Assembly (NCBI RefSeq): GCF_003730135.1
Contig: NZ_RJVO01000006.1
Span: 124,001-188,000 of the forward strand
DNA from: Stagnimonas aquatica
GTDB taxonomy: Bacteria; Pseudomonadota; Gammaproteobacteria; Nevskiales; Nevskiaceae
Length of the DNA: 64,000 nucleotides
Reading direction: 5' to 3'
Below the pieces are notes generated by a model. It was not told the origin of the DNA and searched no databases. It worked only from the letters and a program-made list of their open reading frames with translations. Position numbers and translations under genes: made by a program. Shown here piece after piece: positions 37,717 through 45,930 of the stretch (positions within the stretch are counted from its first letter, which is position 1; each line of letters starts with the position of its first letter).

Positions 37717-39075
37717 CTACTGCGGAAGAACGGCCGTCGGCGCGCGACTGTGGCGGCGGAAGCGCAGGCTCAGTCCCAACGCCGCCGCGCCCAGGCCGGC
37801 GGTCAGCCCCCACCAGAGGCCGTCGGCACCCAGGCCGAGCCCGAAGGCTAGGCCCCAGGCCACCGGCAGCCCCAGCAGCCAGTAGGCGGCGAGCGTGATC
37901 AGCATGGGGATACGGGTGTCCTTGAGGCCGCGCAGGGCGCCGTTGGCGGTGACCTGCAGGCCGTCGAAGAACTGGAAGGCGCCGGCCAGGGCCAGGAAGC
38001 CGGCGGCCTGGGCGGCAATCGCCGGATCGCGGCTGTAGGCGGCGGCGATCAGGCCGCCGGCCAGCCACATCAGGCTGGCATTGAAGGCGGCATTGCCCAC
38101 GCCCAGCACCATGCCGGTGTAGCCGGCCAGGCGCGCCGCGACGGCATCGCCAGCGCCCTGGAAATAGCCGACCCGCACGGTGGTGGCAAAGCCGATGCCC
38201 ATCGGGATCATGAAGGTCACCGAGGCGAAGTTGATCGCCACCTGGTAGGCGGCGATGGTCTGCTCGCCGATGCGCGCCATCAGCACCGACACCGCCACGA
38301 ACAGCCCGGCCTCGGCAAGCAGGATGGCGCCAATCGGCAGCCCCAGCCGCAGCAGCTCGCGGCGGGCGCCGGGCTCGCCGCCCCGGCCGGCGAACAGCCG
38401 CAAGGGCCGCAGCCGGGCATCGCGGCCGTAGAGCCAGGCCAGGGTCGCGGCCATCACCAGACAGGCCAGGGTGGTGGCGATGCCGGAACCGACCACGCCC
38501 AGCGCCGGGATCGGCCCGGCGCCGTAGATCAGCAGCCAGTTCAGCAGCGCATTGGCGATCAGGCCCGCCAGACCGGCCAGCATCACCGGCCGCGAGGCCT
38601 CCTGGCCCTCGGCCAGGAAGCGCAGCGCGAAGAACAGGCAGAGCCCGAACGCCGAGCCGGCATAGGTGCGCAGATAGGCGATGGCCAGCGCGGTGGTCTG
38701 CGGATCCAGGCCCAGCCGCTGTAGCAATGGCGCCGCCAGCAACTGCACCAGGCCGAACCAGAACAGCGCCACCAGCAGTGCCAGCCGCAGCAGGCTGCGG
38801 CCGAAGCGGCCCAGCGATTCCGGGTCGCCGCCGGCGCCGCGACGCTGCGAGGCAATCGCCGAGGCGGCCATGAACAGGCCCATGAACAGCACGAAGGGCA
38901 CGACGTTGAGATTGGTGCTCACCGCCACCGCCGCCAGCTCGCGGGCGCCGAGGCGGCCGGCCATCACCGTGTCGGTGGCGCCCATGCCCACGCCGGCCAG
39001 CTGCGCGGCGATCAGCGGCAGGGCGAGCTTGAGATTGGCGCGCATTTCGGCGCGGACGGCGGGGGACGGCAGCAC
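37717..39075 (-). CDS. MATE family efflux transporter
   Basis: Twelve-helix multidrug/cation antiporter of the NorM/MdtK type, 452 residues. Typical elements: 'LALPLIAAQLAGVGMGATDTVMAGRLG' at the N-terminus and 'INFASVTFMIPMGIGFATTVRVG' in the middle, 'GALRGLKDTRIPM' in the C-terminal half. The frame opens at an ATG at 39102, but that codon lies inside a -10-like TAGAAT. The GTG at 39075 has GGAG seven bases upstream and I prefer it; an ATG at 39045 is the other option. Confidence 0.9.
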   Translation of the reverse strand: MLPSPAVRAEMRANLKLALPLIAAQLAGVGMGATDTVMAGRLGARELAAVAVSTNLNVVPFVLFMGLFMAASAIASQRRGAGGDPESLGRFGRSLLRLALLVALFWFGLVQLLAAPLLQRLGLDPQTTALAIAYLRTYAGSAFGLCLFFALRFLAEGQEASRPVMLAGLAGLIANALLNWLLIYGAGPIPALGVVGSGIATTLACLVMAATLAWLYGRDARLRPLRLFAGRGGEPGARRELLRLGLPIGAILLAEAGLFVAVSVLMARIGEQTIAAYQVAINFASVTFMIPMGIGFATTVRVGYFQGAGDAVAARLAGYTGMVLGVGNAAFNASLMWLAGGLIAAAYSRDPAIAAQAAGFLALAGAFQFFDGLQVTANGALRGLKDTRIPMLITLAAYWLLGLPVAWGLAFGLGLGADGLWWGLTAGLGAAALGLSLRFRRHSRAPTAVLPQ

Positions 39076-39100
39076 GGCTGGGCTCCGGCAAAGGGCGCGC

Positions 39101-39129
39101 ATTCTATCGGCCGCCGCCGGGGCTATAGT
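39101..39129. promoter_or_regulatory. Divergent -10 elements for MATE and Panacea genes
   Basis: Minus strand TAGAAT (39106-39101) points to the MATE gene. Plus strand TATAGT (39124-39129) points to the Panacea-domain gene, 33 bases before its ATG. Neither has an obvious -35. Confidence 0.4.
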
Positions 39130-39161
39130 CTTGATCCGTCCCGCTTCCGTCGCCGCCCGGC

Positions 39162-39809
39162 ATGCACTCCGCCCTCGCCGTCGCCAACCACCTGTTCGAA
39201 CGCGCCCAGCAGGCGCGGTTGTCGCTCACCGGCGGGCAATTGCAGTGCCTGTGCTATTTCGCCCACGGTCTGCGTCTGGCCCTGGTCAACCTGCCGCTGC
39301 TCGACGAGACCGTGCATGCCGACCGCGACGGCATCAGCATCGCCAGCATCACCCGCCTGGGCCTGCACGGCAGCCGACCGGTGCCGCAGTTGCTGACCGA
39401 AGTCCGGCCTACCGCCGCCGGTCTGCTCGACGAGCTGGCGCCGGTGCTCGACCCGCAGGAGCCGGCGCTGAGCACCGTGGATCTGGTCTGGAGCCGTTTC
39501 GGCCGCTTCAGCGCCTACGACCTCGGCGTGTTCGTGCGCAGCGCCGGCGGCCCCTGGGACGAAACCTGGAACCACCCCGACCGCGTCGATGGCCAGCTGC
39601 ACAGCGTCGCCAGCCAGCCGCTGGCCGCCGACGGTCGGGCGCTGCCGATCGCCAATTCGCTGATCCGCCGCTGGTTCCGCGAGCTGACCATCCAGGAGAA
39701 CCGCGACCAGGCCAGCGCCGACGGTCTGGCGCCAACGGTGATGGCCCGCCATGCGCGGCCCGAGGAGACCCTCAGCCTGGCGGCGGTGAAGAAGCTGCGC
39801 GCGCCCTGA
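39162..39809 (+). CDS. Panacea (DUF4065)-like domain protein
   Basis: 215 residues. 'VANHLFERAQQARLSLTGGQLQCLCYFAHGLRLAL' followed by 'GSRPVPQLLTEV' and 'FSAYDLGVFVRSAGGPWDETW' reproduces the Panacea fold order: helix, LQxLxYFAHG motif, PV-x-LL segment, and gPW motif. Panacea is the shared antitoxin domain of many toxin-antitoxin pairs and of SocA. The usual AWxxGPVxxxLY motif is only partly kept, and about 50 residues extend the C-terminus. No toxin-like gene adjoins it on the same strand, so it is an orphan or a diverged, re-purposed member. Confidence 0.7.
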   Translation: MHSALAVANHLFERAQQARLSLTGGQLQCLCYFAHGLRLALVNLPLLDETVHADRDGISIASITRLGLHGSRPVPQLLTEVRPTAAGLLDELAPVLDPQEPALSTVDLVWSRFGRFSAYDLGVFVRSAGGPWDETWNHPDRVDGQLHSVASQPLAADGRALPIANSLIRRWFRELTIQENRDQASADGLAPTVMARHARPEETLSLAAVKKLRAP

Positions 39810-39830
39810 AACCGCTGCGCGGCTCGGGCC

Positions 39831-41972
39831 CTAGCCGCGCCGCCAGTCGTGGTAGCGCGCCACCAGCTTGAGCAGACCTTCGGGCTTGTGCGCCTGCTTC
39901 CAGACGCCGGCGCTGTACTTCGCCGCCTCCGACCAGGTCGGGTAAACGTGGATGGTGCCGAGCAGCTTGTTCATGCCCAGGCCGTGGCGCATCGCCAGGG
40001 TGAACTCGGCGAGCAGTTCGCCGGCGTGGGCGCCGACCACGGTGGCGCCGAGGATGCGGTCCTTGCCGGGCACGGTCAGCACCTTCACCCAGCCCTCGGC
40101 CTCGCCGTCGGCGATGGCGCGGTCGAGATCGTCGAGGCCGTAGCGCGCGACCTCGTAGGCGATGCCCTGCTCGCGCGCCTCGGTTTCGTTGAGGCCGACC
40201 CGCGCCACTTCCGGCGCGGTGAAAGTCACCCAGGGCAGCACCGAGTAGTCGATGCGGAAGCGCCCGCCGCGCAACCACAGCAGCGGCCCGAACAGTGCAT
40301 TGACCGCCGCGTACCAGGCGGTGTGGGCGGCGGTGTGGGTGAACTGGTAAGGCCCGCTGGCGTCGCCGCAGGCGTAGATGTTGGGGAAGCTGGTGCGGCC
40401 GTAGTCGTCGACCTCGATGGTCTTGCCCAGGCGCAGGCCCAGCTCGCGCAGGCCGGTGCCGTCCAGGCGCGCGGCGCGGCCGACCGCGACCAGAATCTGG
40501 TCGAAGCCGATGCGCTCTTCACGGCCTTCGCGCTCGCAGATCAGCAGCTTCTCGCCGTCCTCGACGACCACTTCCTTGGCGCGGGTAGCCAGCCGCAGGT
40601 CGATGCCTTCGGCGGCGAAGCGCGCCTGCACCAGCGCCGAGACTTCCGGGTCTTCGCGGATCAGCAGGCGCGGCAGCATTTCCACCTGGGTCACCTGTGA
40701 GCCGAGACGGGCAAAGGCCTGCGCCAGCTCGCAGCCGATTGGTCCGCCGCCCAGTACCAGCAAGCGAGCTGGCAGCGCCTGAATATTCCAGAGCGTGTCG
40801 GAGCTGAGATAGCCGGCCTCGGCCAGGCCAGGGATGGGCGGCACGAACGGCGCGGCGCCGGTGGCGAGCACGATGTTGGGCGCGGTGAGGCGCTCGCCGC
40901 TATCGAGCTCCACCGTCCAGGGATCGACCAGCCGGGCGCTGGCCTGCCGGCAGTCGACGCCCAGGCCCTGGTAGCGCGCCACCGAATCGTGCGGCGCGAT
41001 CTCCGCCACGGTCCGGCGCACGCGTGCCATCAGCGCCGGAAAATCCACCGTCGGCGCCGCGAGCTGCACACCGAAATCGGCCGCGCGACGGGCCTCGCTG
41101 GCGCTCCTGGCGGCGCGGATCAGGGCCTTGCTGGGCACGCAGCCGGTGTTCAGGCAATCGCCGCCCATCTCGCCTTTTTCGATCAGCGTCACCTTGGCGC
41201 GCACGGCGGCGGCGATGTAGCTGCTGACCAGGCCGGCGGCACCGGCGCCGATCACGATCAGATTGCGGTCGTAGCGCCGTGGCCGCCGGTAGCCGCGATA
41301 GGCCTGGCGCGCCTTCAGCGCCTCGATCAGCCGGCGCGCCAGCAGCGGCAGCAGGCCGAGCAGCGCGAAGGCGCCGATCAGGCCGGGCGAGAGGATGCCG
41401 CGCAGGCTGCTGAGCTGCGACAGCTCGGTGCCGGCGTTCACATAGGCGGCGGTGCCCAGCAGCATGCCGAGCTGGCTGACCCAGACATAGGTCCAGGTGC
41501 GGATCGGCGTCAGCCCCATCACCAGATTGACCAGGAAGAACGGGAACACCGGAACCAGCCGCAGGGTGAACAGATAAAACGCCCCTTCGCGGGCCACGCC
41601 GGCATTAATCGCCTTCAGCCGCTCGCCGTAGCGCGTCTGCAGGCTGTCGCGCAGCAGGTAGCGGGCGGCGAGAAAGGCCAGGGTCGCGCCGGCGGTGCTG
41701 GCGAAACTCACCAGCAGGCTGCCCCAGCCCAGGCCGAACAGCGCACCGGCCGCCAGGGTCAGCACCGCCGCGCCGGGGAAGCTCAGCGCGGTGACCAGAA
41801 CATAGACCGCGAAGAAGCCGAGGGTGAACGCCAGTGGCCGCGCCTGTTGCAGGGCTTCCAGGGCGCCGCGCTGGGCTTTCAACGCGTCGAGGCTCAGATA
41901 CCGGCCGAGGTCGAAGTGCAGCGCCAGGCTGAGAACGGCGGCGACTAGGAGCAGCAAGAGCAGCTTGCGCAT
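39831..41972 (-). CDS. TVP38/TMEM64 membrane domain fused to FAD-dependent disulfide oxidoreductase
   Basis: 713-residue fusion. Residues 1-215 are a TVP38/TMEM64 (DedA-superfamily) membrane domain with 'ALSFPGAAVLTLAAGALFG' and 'LRLVPVFPFFLVNLVMGL'. Residues ~235-713 are a pyridine nucleotide-disulfide oxidoreductase similar to mercuric reductase/dihydrolipoamide dehydrogenase: FAD motif IGAGAAG (241-247), redox-active Cys273 and Cys278 in GGDCLNTGCVPSK, second GxGxxG in LVLGGGPIGCELA, and dimerisation domain with 'FTAPEVARVGLNE'. No heavy-metal-associated domain. Suggests membrane-linked electron transfer; substrate unknown. The fusion itself is known in proteobacteria. Confidence 0.92.
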   Translation of the reverse strand: MRKLLLLLLVAAVLSLALHFDLGRYLSLDALKAQRGALEALQQARPLAFTLGFFAVYVLVTALSFPGAAVLTLAAGALFGLGWGSLLVSFASTAGATLAFLAARYLLRDSLQTRYGERLKAINAGVAREGAFYLFTLRLVPVFPFFLVNLVMGLTPIRTWTYVWVSQLGMLLGTAAYVNAGTELSQLSSLRGILSPGLIGAFALLGLLPLLARRLIEALKARQAYRGYRRPRRYDRNLIVIGAGAAGLVSSYIAAAVRAKVTLIEKGEMGGDCLNTGCVPSKALIRAARSASEARRAADFGVQLAAPTVDFPALMARVRRTVAEIAPHDSVARYQGLGVDCRQASARLVDPWTVELDSGERLTAPNIVLATGAAPFVPPIPGLAEAGYLSSDTLWNIQALPARLLVLGGGPIGCELAQAFARLGSQVTQVEMLPRLLIREDPEVSALVQARFAAEGIDLRLATRAKEVVVEDGEKLLICEREGREERIGFDQILVAVGRAARLDGTGLRELGLRLGKTIEVDDYGRTSFPNIYACGDASGPYQFTHTAAHTAWYAAVNALFGPLLWLRGGRFRIDYSVLPWVTFTAPEVARVGLNETEAREQGIAYEVARYGLDDLDRAIADGEAEGWVKVLTVPGKDRILGATVVGAHAGELLAEFTLAMRHGLGMNKLLGTIHVYPTWSEAAKYSAGVWKQAHKPEGLLKLVARYHDWRRG

Positions 41973-42079
41973 GGCGCGATCTCAAGGGCTGGGAGGGAGG
42001 CCGGCTGCCAGCTTACGGCCTGTTGCTCCACCCGGATGCGCCGCGAACGCCGGCGATCATGCTCCGGCGTCCAGACGTT

Positions 42080-43093
42080 CTACTCCTCGTGCGGCCGCTT
42101 GCCCTCGTGCGGACGCGGCCCCGGCATGGGTGGCTCCGGAAGCTGGCCTTGCAGGCTGAGCGTCGCGCCCTGGCGGACGACCACCAGGCTGAGCTGGGCC
42201 TTGGGCTCCAGGTTGAAGAACTGGTCCAGGAGATCCACCGGACTACGCACCGGCTGGCCGTTGATGCTCTGGATCACGTCGCCGCTCTTGAGCGCGGGCG
42301 CTCCCTCGATGACCGGTGGCGCCTTCACCACCAGCACGCCCTCGCGGGTCTTGAAGTAGCCGGCGAGATCCTCGTCAAGGCGCGCCAATTGGAAGCCAGG
42401 ACCGCCGAGCGGGCCGGCCATCAGGCGTCCGAACCGAGGCCCTGGCGGCGGCGGCAACGCGCCCGGTTCGCCCGGCATTCTCGGGAGCAGCAGGTCACCG
42501 CGAGGGCCGAAGCGCTCGATGTCGAAGTCCGGGGCGGAGGGCGCATCCTGACGCTGGGCCATCACCGAAACCGTCTTGCGCTTGCCACCCCGCTCCACCG
42601 CCAGCGACACCGTGGCCCCCGGCTCCAGTTCGCGCAGCGTCTGGCGCAGGGTGAGCCCGGGGCCGGGACGGGCGTCCTCGGCGAGTTCCAGCGATTGACC
42701 GTTGGCGCTCAGGATCAGGTCGCCGCTCTGGATGCCGGCTTTCTCGGCGCCGGAACCGGGAGTGACTGCGGTGACCAGCACACCCCGCTGCCGCCCTTTT
42801 TCCAGCGGACCGGGAGCGATGCTGACACCCAGCGTGGCACGCCTGGGGTCCGCCAGCAGGCCCATGGCCTGGGAAAACGGCGTGTCCTGACCGAACTGGC
42901 CCTGGAGCCGCGCCAGCTCGCGCGCCGATTTCAGCAACTGCTCACGGGCGGCGCGCAGGTTCTGTTCGGCCTGCTGCAGTTGCGCCCGCTGTTCGGGCGA
43001 AACGCCGGCTTCCGGCTCGGGCTTCTTGGCCTGCGCCGGCACGGCCAGGCTCAAGGCCAGCAACAGCGGGGGCAGCAAACGGACGATTCTCAT
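42080..43093 (-). CDS. Exported protein with two PDZ domains
   Basis: 337 residues. Signal peptide 1-22 (ending PAQA), coiled coil ~34-65, PDZ domain 1 at ~85-180 (GVLVTAVTPGSGAEKAGIQ, SGDLILSANG), proline-rich linker, PDZ domain 2 at ~240-315 (APALKSGDVIQSINGQPV). No protease domain, so it is not DegP/DegQ. Third gene of a sigma/anti-sigma-like operon, three bases after the anti-sigma-like gene. PDZ domains sense peptide C-termini in periplasmic stress pathways; a sensory role here is inferred. Confidence 0.85.
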   Translation of the reverse strand: MRIVRLLPPLLLALSLAVPAQAKKPEPEAGVSPEQRAQLQQAEQNLRAAREQLLKSARELARLQGQFGQDTPFSQAMGLLADPRRATLGVSIAPGPLEKGRQRGVLVTAVTPGSGAEKAGIQSGDLILSANGQSLELAEDARPGPGLTLRQTLRELEPGATVSLAVERGGKRKTVSVMAQRQDAPSAPDFDIERFGPRGDLLLPRMPGEPGALPPPPGPRFGRLMAGPLGGPGFQLARLDEDLAGYFKTREGVLVVKAPPVIEGAPALKSGDVIQSINGQPVRSPVDLLDQFFNLEPKAQLSLVVVRQGATLSLQGQLPEPPMPGPRPHEGKRPHEE

Positions 43094-43096
43094 GAT

Positions 43097-43642
43097 TCAA
43101 AGCTCCAGAACTTCGGCCTCGCTGGCATCGCTGCCCAGGCCGGCGGTGGTGGTGGTCAGTGTCGGCGCCGCGTGCGCCGACACCAGTTGCTCGAGCAGGC
43201 GCACCCGGTGCCGCCAGAGCGTCTGGGCAGCGGCCTGGTCGGCCTGCGGCTCGAAAGCGAGATCGCTGAGCTGGAGGTCGAGCAGGGCGACATCACGCTG
43301 CAGGCTGGCGGCATTGCTGGCCAGGGCGCCGTTCCAGACGCCAGTTTCCGATTTCAGCGTGGCCAGCTCTTGCTCCAGCGCCTGCGATTGCTGCATCAGA
43401 CTCGCCACCACCGCGCTGCGCGCGGGGGCGCGGCTCGGCGCCGGGTCGCTGGCGGAGGGACGCAGCAGCGGCAGTTGCGGCAGCGCCAGCAGCAGCGAGG
43501 CCGCCAGTGCCAGGCCGCCGGCCCAGCGCGCCCGACGGCGGCGGCCCTGGCGGGCGTCCAGGCGCTGACTCAGCCGCGCCCAACCGCCGGCCGGCGGGCT
43601 CAGCTCGGGCAGTTCGCGCAGGGAGCGGGACAGATCGTTCAT
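43097..43642 (-). CDS. Anti-sigma factor-like single-pass membrane protein
   Basis: 181 residues: short cytoplasmic N-terminus, a basic stop (RQGRRRRARW), one transmembrane helix at ~39-60, and a periplasmic Ala/Gln-rich coiled coil (about 75-165). This is the layout of membrane anti-sigma factors, but no zinc-binding (ZAS) motif is present. The ATG at 43642 lies one base after the sigma factor's stop, which implies tight coupling. Assignment rests on architecture and position. Confidence 0.65.
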   Translation of the reverse strand: MNDLSRSLRELPELSPPAGGWARLSQRLDARQGRRRRARWAGGLALAASLLLALPQLPLLRPSASDPAPSRAPARSAVVASLMQQSQALEQELATLKSETGVWNGALASNAASLQRDVALLDLQLSDLAFEPQADQAAAQTLWRHRVRLLEQLVSAHAAPTLTTTTAGLGSDASEAEVLEL

Positions 43643-43643
43643 C

Positions 43644-44273
43644 TCAATACTCGGTGGCGACCGCCATGGCGGCCGGCGGCGGGGAAGCCGGGGTGTGCGG
43701 CGTGGCACGGGTCGCCGGGGACGGCTCGCCGACGCCCAGCAGTTCGCGCAGTTTCTGATGCGCGCGGGCCAGTTGCGACTTCGAGAAGCTCTCGGTCTTG
43801 CCGTTCATGGCAGCGATCTCGGCATGGGTATAGCCCTCGACGTGGTAGAGCCAGAGCACCGCGCGCGGCAGCGGCGGCAGCACCGCCAGCGCCCGTTCGA
43901 GGTCGAGCTGGTGCACGTCGAAGCTGGGCACCCGCTCGACCTCCGCCTCCGGCGCGAACAGCTCCAGAAAGCGACGCTGGCCGCGCAGGTGCATCAGCGC
44001 CCGGCTCGCCGCCACCGCCCGCAGCCAGTAGCCGAACGGCGACTCGCCACGAAACTGGTGGATGCGCGCATAGGCGTCGAGAAAGCTGTCCTGCAACAGG
44101 TCGGCGGCGGTGTCGGCACAGTCCACCATGCGCCGCAGCAGGGTGTAGACCGCGCGCTCGTAGCGGCGGTAGATCAGGGCCTGGGCGGCGCGGTCACCGG
44201 CCCTGGCGCGGTCCAGCCACTCGGCCTCCAGGGGCTGGGCGAAACCGGTGGCGGCTTTGGAATCCTTGTCCAT
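43644..44273 (-). CDS. ECF-type RNA polymerase sigma factor
   Basis: 209 residues. Region 2: 'ADLLQDSFLDAYARIHQFRGESPFGYWLRAVAASRALMHLRGQ' (core and -10 recognition). Region 4: 'LPPLPRAVLWLYHVEGYTHAEIAAMNGKTESFSKSQLARAHQKLRELL', with the unusual KTESFSKSQ turn in place of the common SxGTVKSRL. A Pro/Ala/Thr tail of 30 residues follows. First gene of the operon with the anti-sigma-like and PDZ genes, so regulation through the membrane is likely. Confidence 0.93.
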   Translation of the reverse strand: MDKDSKAATGFAQPLEAEWLDRARAGDRAAQALIYRRYERAVYTLLRRMVDCADTAADLLQDSFLDAYARIHQFRGESPFGYWLRAVAASRALMHLRGQRRFLELFAPEAEVERVPSFDVHQLDLERALAVLPPLPRAVLWLYHVEGYTHAEIAAMNGKTESFSKSQLARAHQKLRELLGVGEPSPATRATPHTPASPPPAAMAVATEY

Positions 44274-44421
44274 ATCGGGTAGATGCGCGGCGGCTGAGAA
44301 GGGTCGCGCCCCTTGTAAGTCCGGCCGCCGCCGGCACCGCCGACATTTACCGGCCCTTTATATTTGGCCGGCGATGCCCATCCTTGAGCACCACGCCCGG
44401 TGCGCGCAGCGGAGTTGCCGA

Positions 44422-45045
44422 ATGAACCTTGATCTGGACCGCGTCAACGCCGAGCTCGGCAAGGACACCGACGGCCTGCTCGACTGGGCCCTGGGCCTGG
44501 GCAAGCGGGTGGTCACCACCAGCAATTTCGCGCCCTATGCGGCGGTGCTGCTGCACATGGTCAGCCAGCGCCGGCCCGAGACTCCGGTGCTGTGGATCGA
44601 CGCCGGCTATGCCACGCCCGCGACCTACCGGGTCGCCGACGAGATCGTCGAGCGCCTGAAGCTGAATCTGGTGGTCTACCAGCCGCGCCGTTCCAGAGCC
44701 CACCGCGAGGCGGTGGAGGGCGCGCCGCCCGGTCTCGACGAGCCCGAGCGCCTGGCGCGCTTCACCCAGGAGGTGAAGCTGGAGCCGTTCGAGCGTGCGG
44801 TACGCGAACTCCAGCCCGAGGTCTGGCTCACCGCCCTGCGCGCCGAGAGCACCGCCGAGCGTGCCGCCATGCAGCCGGTGTCGCTCGGGCGCAACGGTCT
44901 GCTGAAGGTGACGCCGCTGCTGCACTGGTCCAGCAAGCAGATGTACGAGTACCTGCAGCAGCACGGCCTGCCCAACAACTTCGACTACTACGATCCGACC
45001 AAGATCGAGGGCCACCGGGAGTGCGGTCTGCACACCGCAGTCTGA
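44422..45045 (+). CDS. Phosphoadenylylsulfate reductase-like protein (CysH family, divergent)
   Basis: 207-residue member of the PAPS reductase/adenine nucleotide alpha-hydrolase family. It ends with the catalytic-type motif ECGLH expected for (P)APS reductases, and shows 'PLLHWSSKQMYEYLQQHGLP'. The CC...CxxC iron-sulfur motif of APS reductases is absent. Several canonical motifs are altered: the usual GxRRxQS region reads ALRAEST, and D-T-G after strand 2 reads DAG. It may be a bona fide thioredoxin-dependent PAPS reductase of a Lysobacterales-type subgroup or have another substrate. Isolated from other sulfate-assimilation genes. ATG at 44422 has GGAG upstream. Confidence 0.75.
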   Translation: MNLDLDRVNAELGKDTDGLLDWALGLGKRVVTTSNFAPYAAVLLHMVSQRRPETPVLWIDAGYATPATYRVADEIVERLKLNLVVYQPRRSRAHREAVEGAPPGLDEPERLARFTQEVKLEPFERAVRELQPEVWLTALRAESTAERAAMQPVSLGRNGLLKVTPLLHWSSKQMYEYLQQHGLPNNFDYYDPTKIEGHRECGLHTAV

Positions 45046-45054
45046 GTCCGGCGT

Positions 45055-45930
45055 TCAGCCGCCCAGCCGGGTCCAGCGGCGCAGCCAGAACAGCTGCACG
45101 GCGATCATCAGCAGGGTCACCGCGAACATCGCCAGGGCGAGCGCGGCGGCGTAGCCGAAGCGCAGATACTCGAAGCCGTTCTGGTAGACGTAGAGCGGCA
45201 GCAGCAGGGTGCCGAACTGCGGCCCGCCCTTGGTGATGATCAGCGCCGGGGTGAAGCTGGTCTGGAACGACAGCGCGGCGTCACGGCAGGCCAGCAGCAG
45301 CAGCACCGGCAGCAGCATCGGCAGGGTCAGCCGCCGGAACACGGTGAAGGCGCTGGCGCCCTCCACGGCGCTCAGGTCGTACAGCTCGGCGGGGATCTCC
45401 TTGCGGGCGGCGATCAGCACCACCACCAGTTCGCCGAGCAGCCAGAGCCCGATCAGCGCCAGCACCCGGCGGGCGGCGACGGCATCGGTGAGCCAGATGT
45501 CCGGGGCGATGCCGAAGGCGCCCAGCAGCCAGGCGAAGGGGCCGTAGAGCGGGTTGAGGATCCACAGCCAGAGCAGCGCCCAGGCGATGTCCGGGGTCAG
45601 GCTGGGCGCCAGTGCGGCGGCGCGCAGCAGACCGACGCCGCGTCGCGGCCGGTGCAGCAGCAACGCCAGGCCCAGCGCCAGCAGCAGCCGCAGCGGCACC
45701 GACCAGGCCGCCACCGTCAGCGAGTTGCCGAGCGCGGTCCAGAACAGCGGATCGTTCCAGGCCTTGGCCAGATTGCCCAGGCCGACCGCGCGCGGCGGGT
45801 GCAGGCCGTCGAAGTCGCTGAACGCCAGCGGCAGCGCCATCAGCGCCGGCAGGCCCAGCAGCAGCGCCAGCAGTAGCAGGCCCGGCAGCGTCCAGTGCCA
45901 GTGGTGCAGGAAGGCGCGCAGGCGATTCAT
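45055..45930 (-). CDS. Carbohydrate ABC transporter permease (MalF/UgpA type)
   Basis: 291 residues, six transmembrane helices, with the ABC-permease coupling loop 'EIPAELYDLSAVEGASAFTVFRRLTLPMLLPV' (EAA motif form). One of two permeases of a sugar-type importer. Its ATG overlaps the ATPase stop as ATGA. Last gene of the four-gene operon, convergent with the CysH-like gene. Confidence 0.9.
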   Translation of the reverse strand: MNRLRAFLHHWHWTLPGLLLLALLLGLPALMALPLAFSDFDGLHPPRAVGLGNLAKAWNDPLFWTALGNSLTVAAWSVPLRLLLALGLALLLHRPRRGVGLLRAAALAPSLTPDIAWALLWLWILNPLYGPFAWLLGAFGIAPDIWLTDAVAARRVLALIGLWLLGELVVVLIAARKEIPAELYDLSAVEGASAFTVFRRLTLPMLLPVLLLLACRDAALSFQTSFTPALIITKGGPQFGTLLLPLYVYQNGFEYLRFGYAAALALAMFAVTLLMIAVQLFWLRRWTRLGG

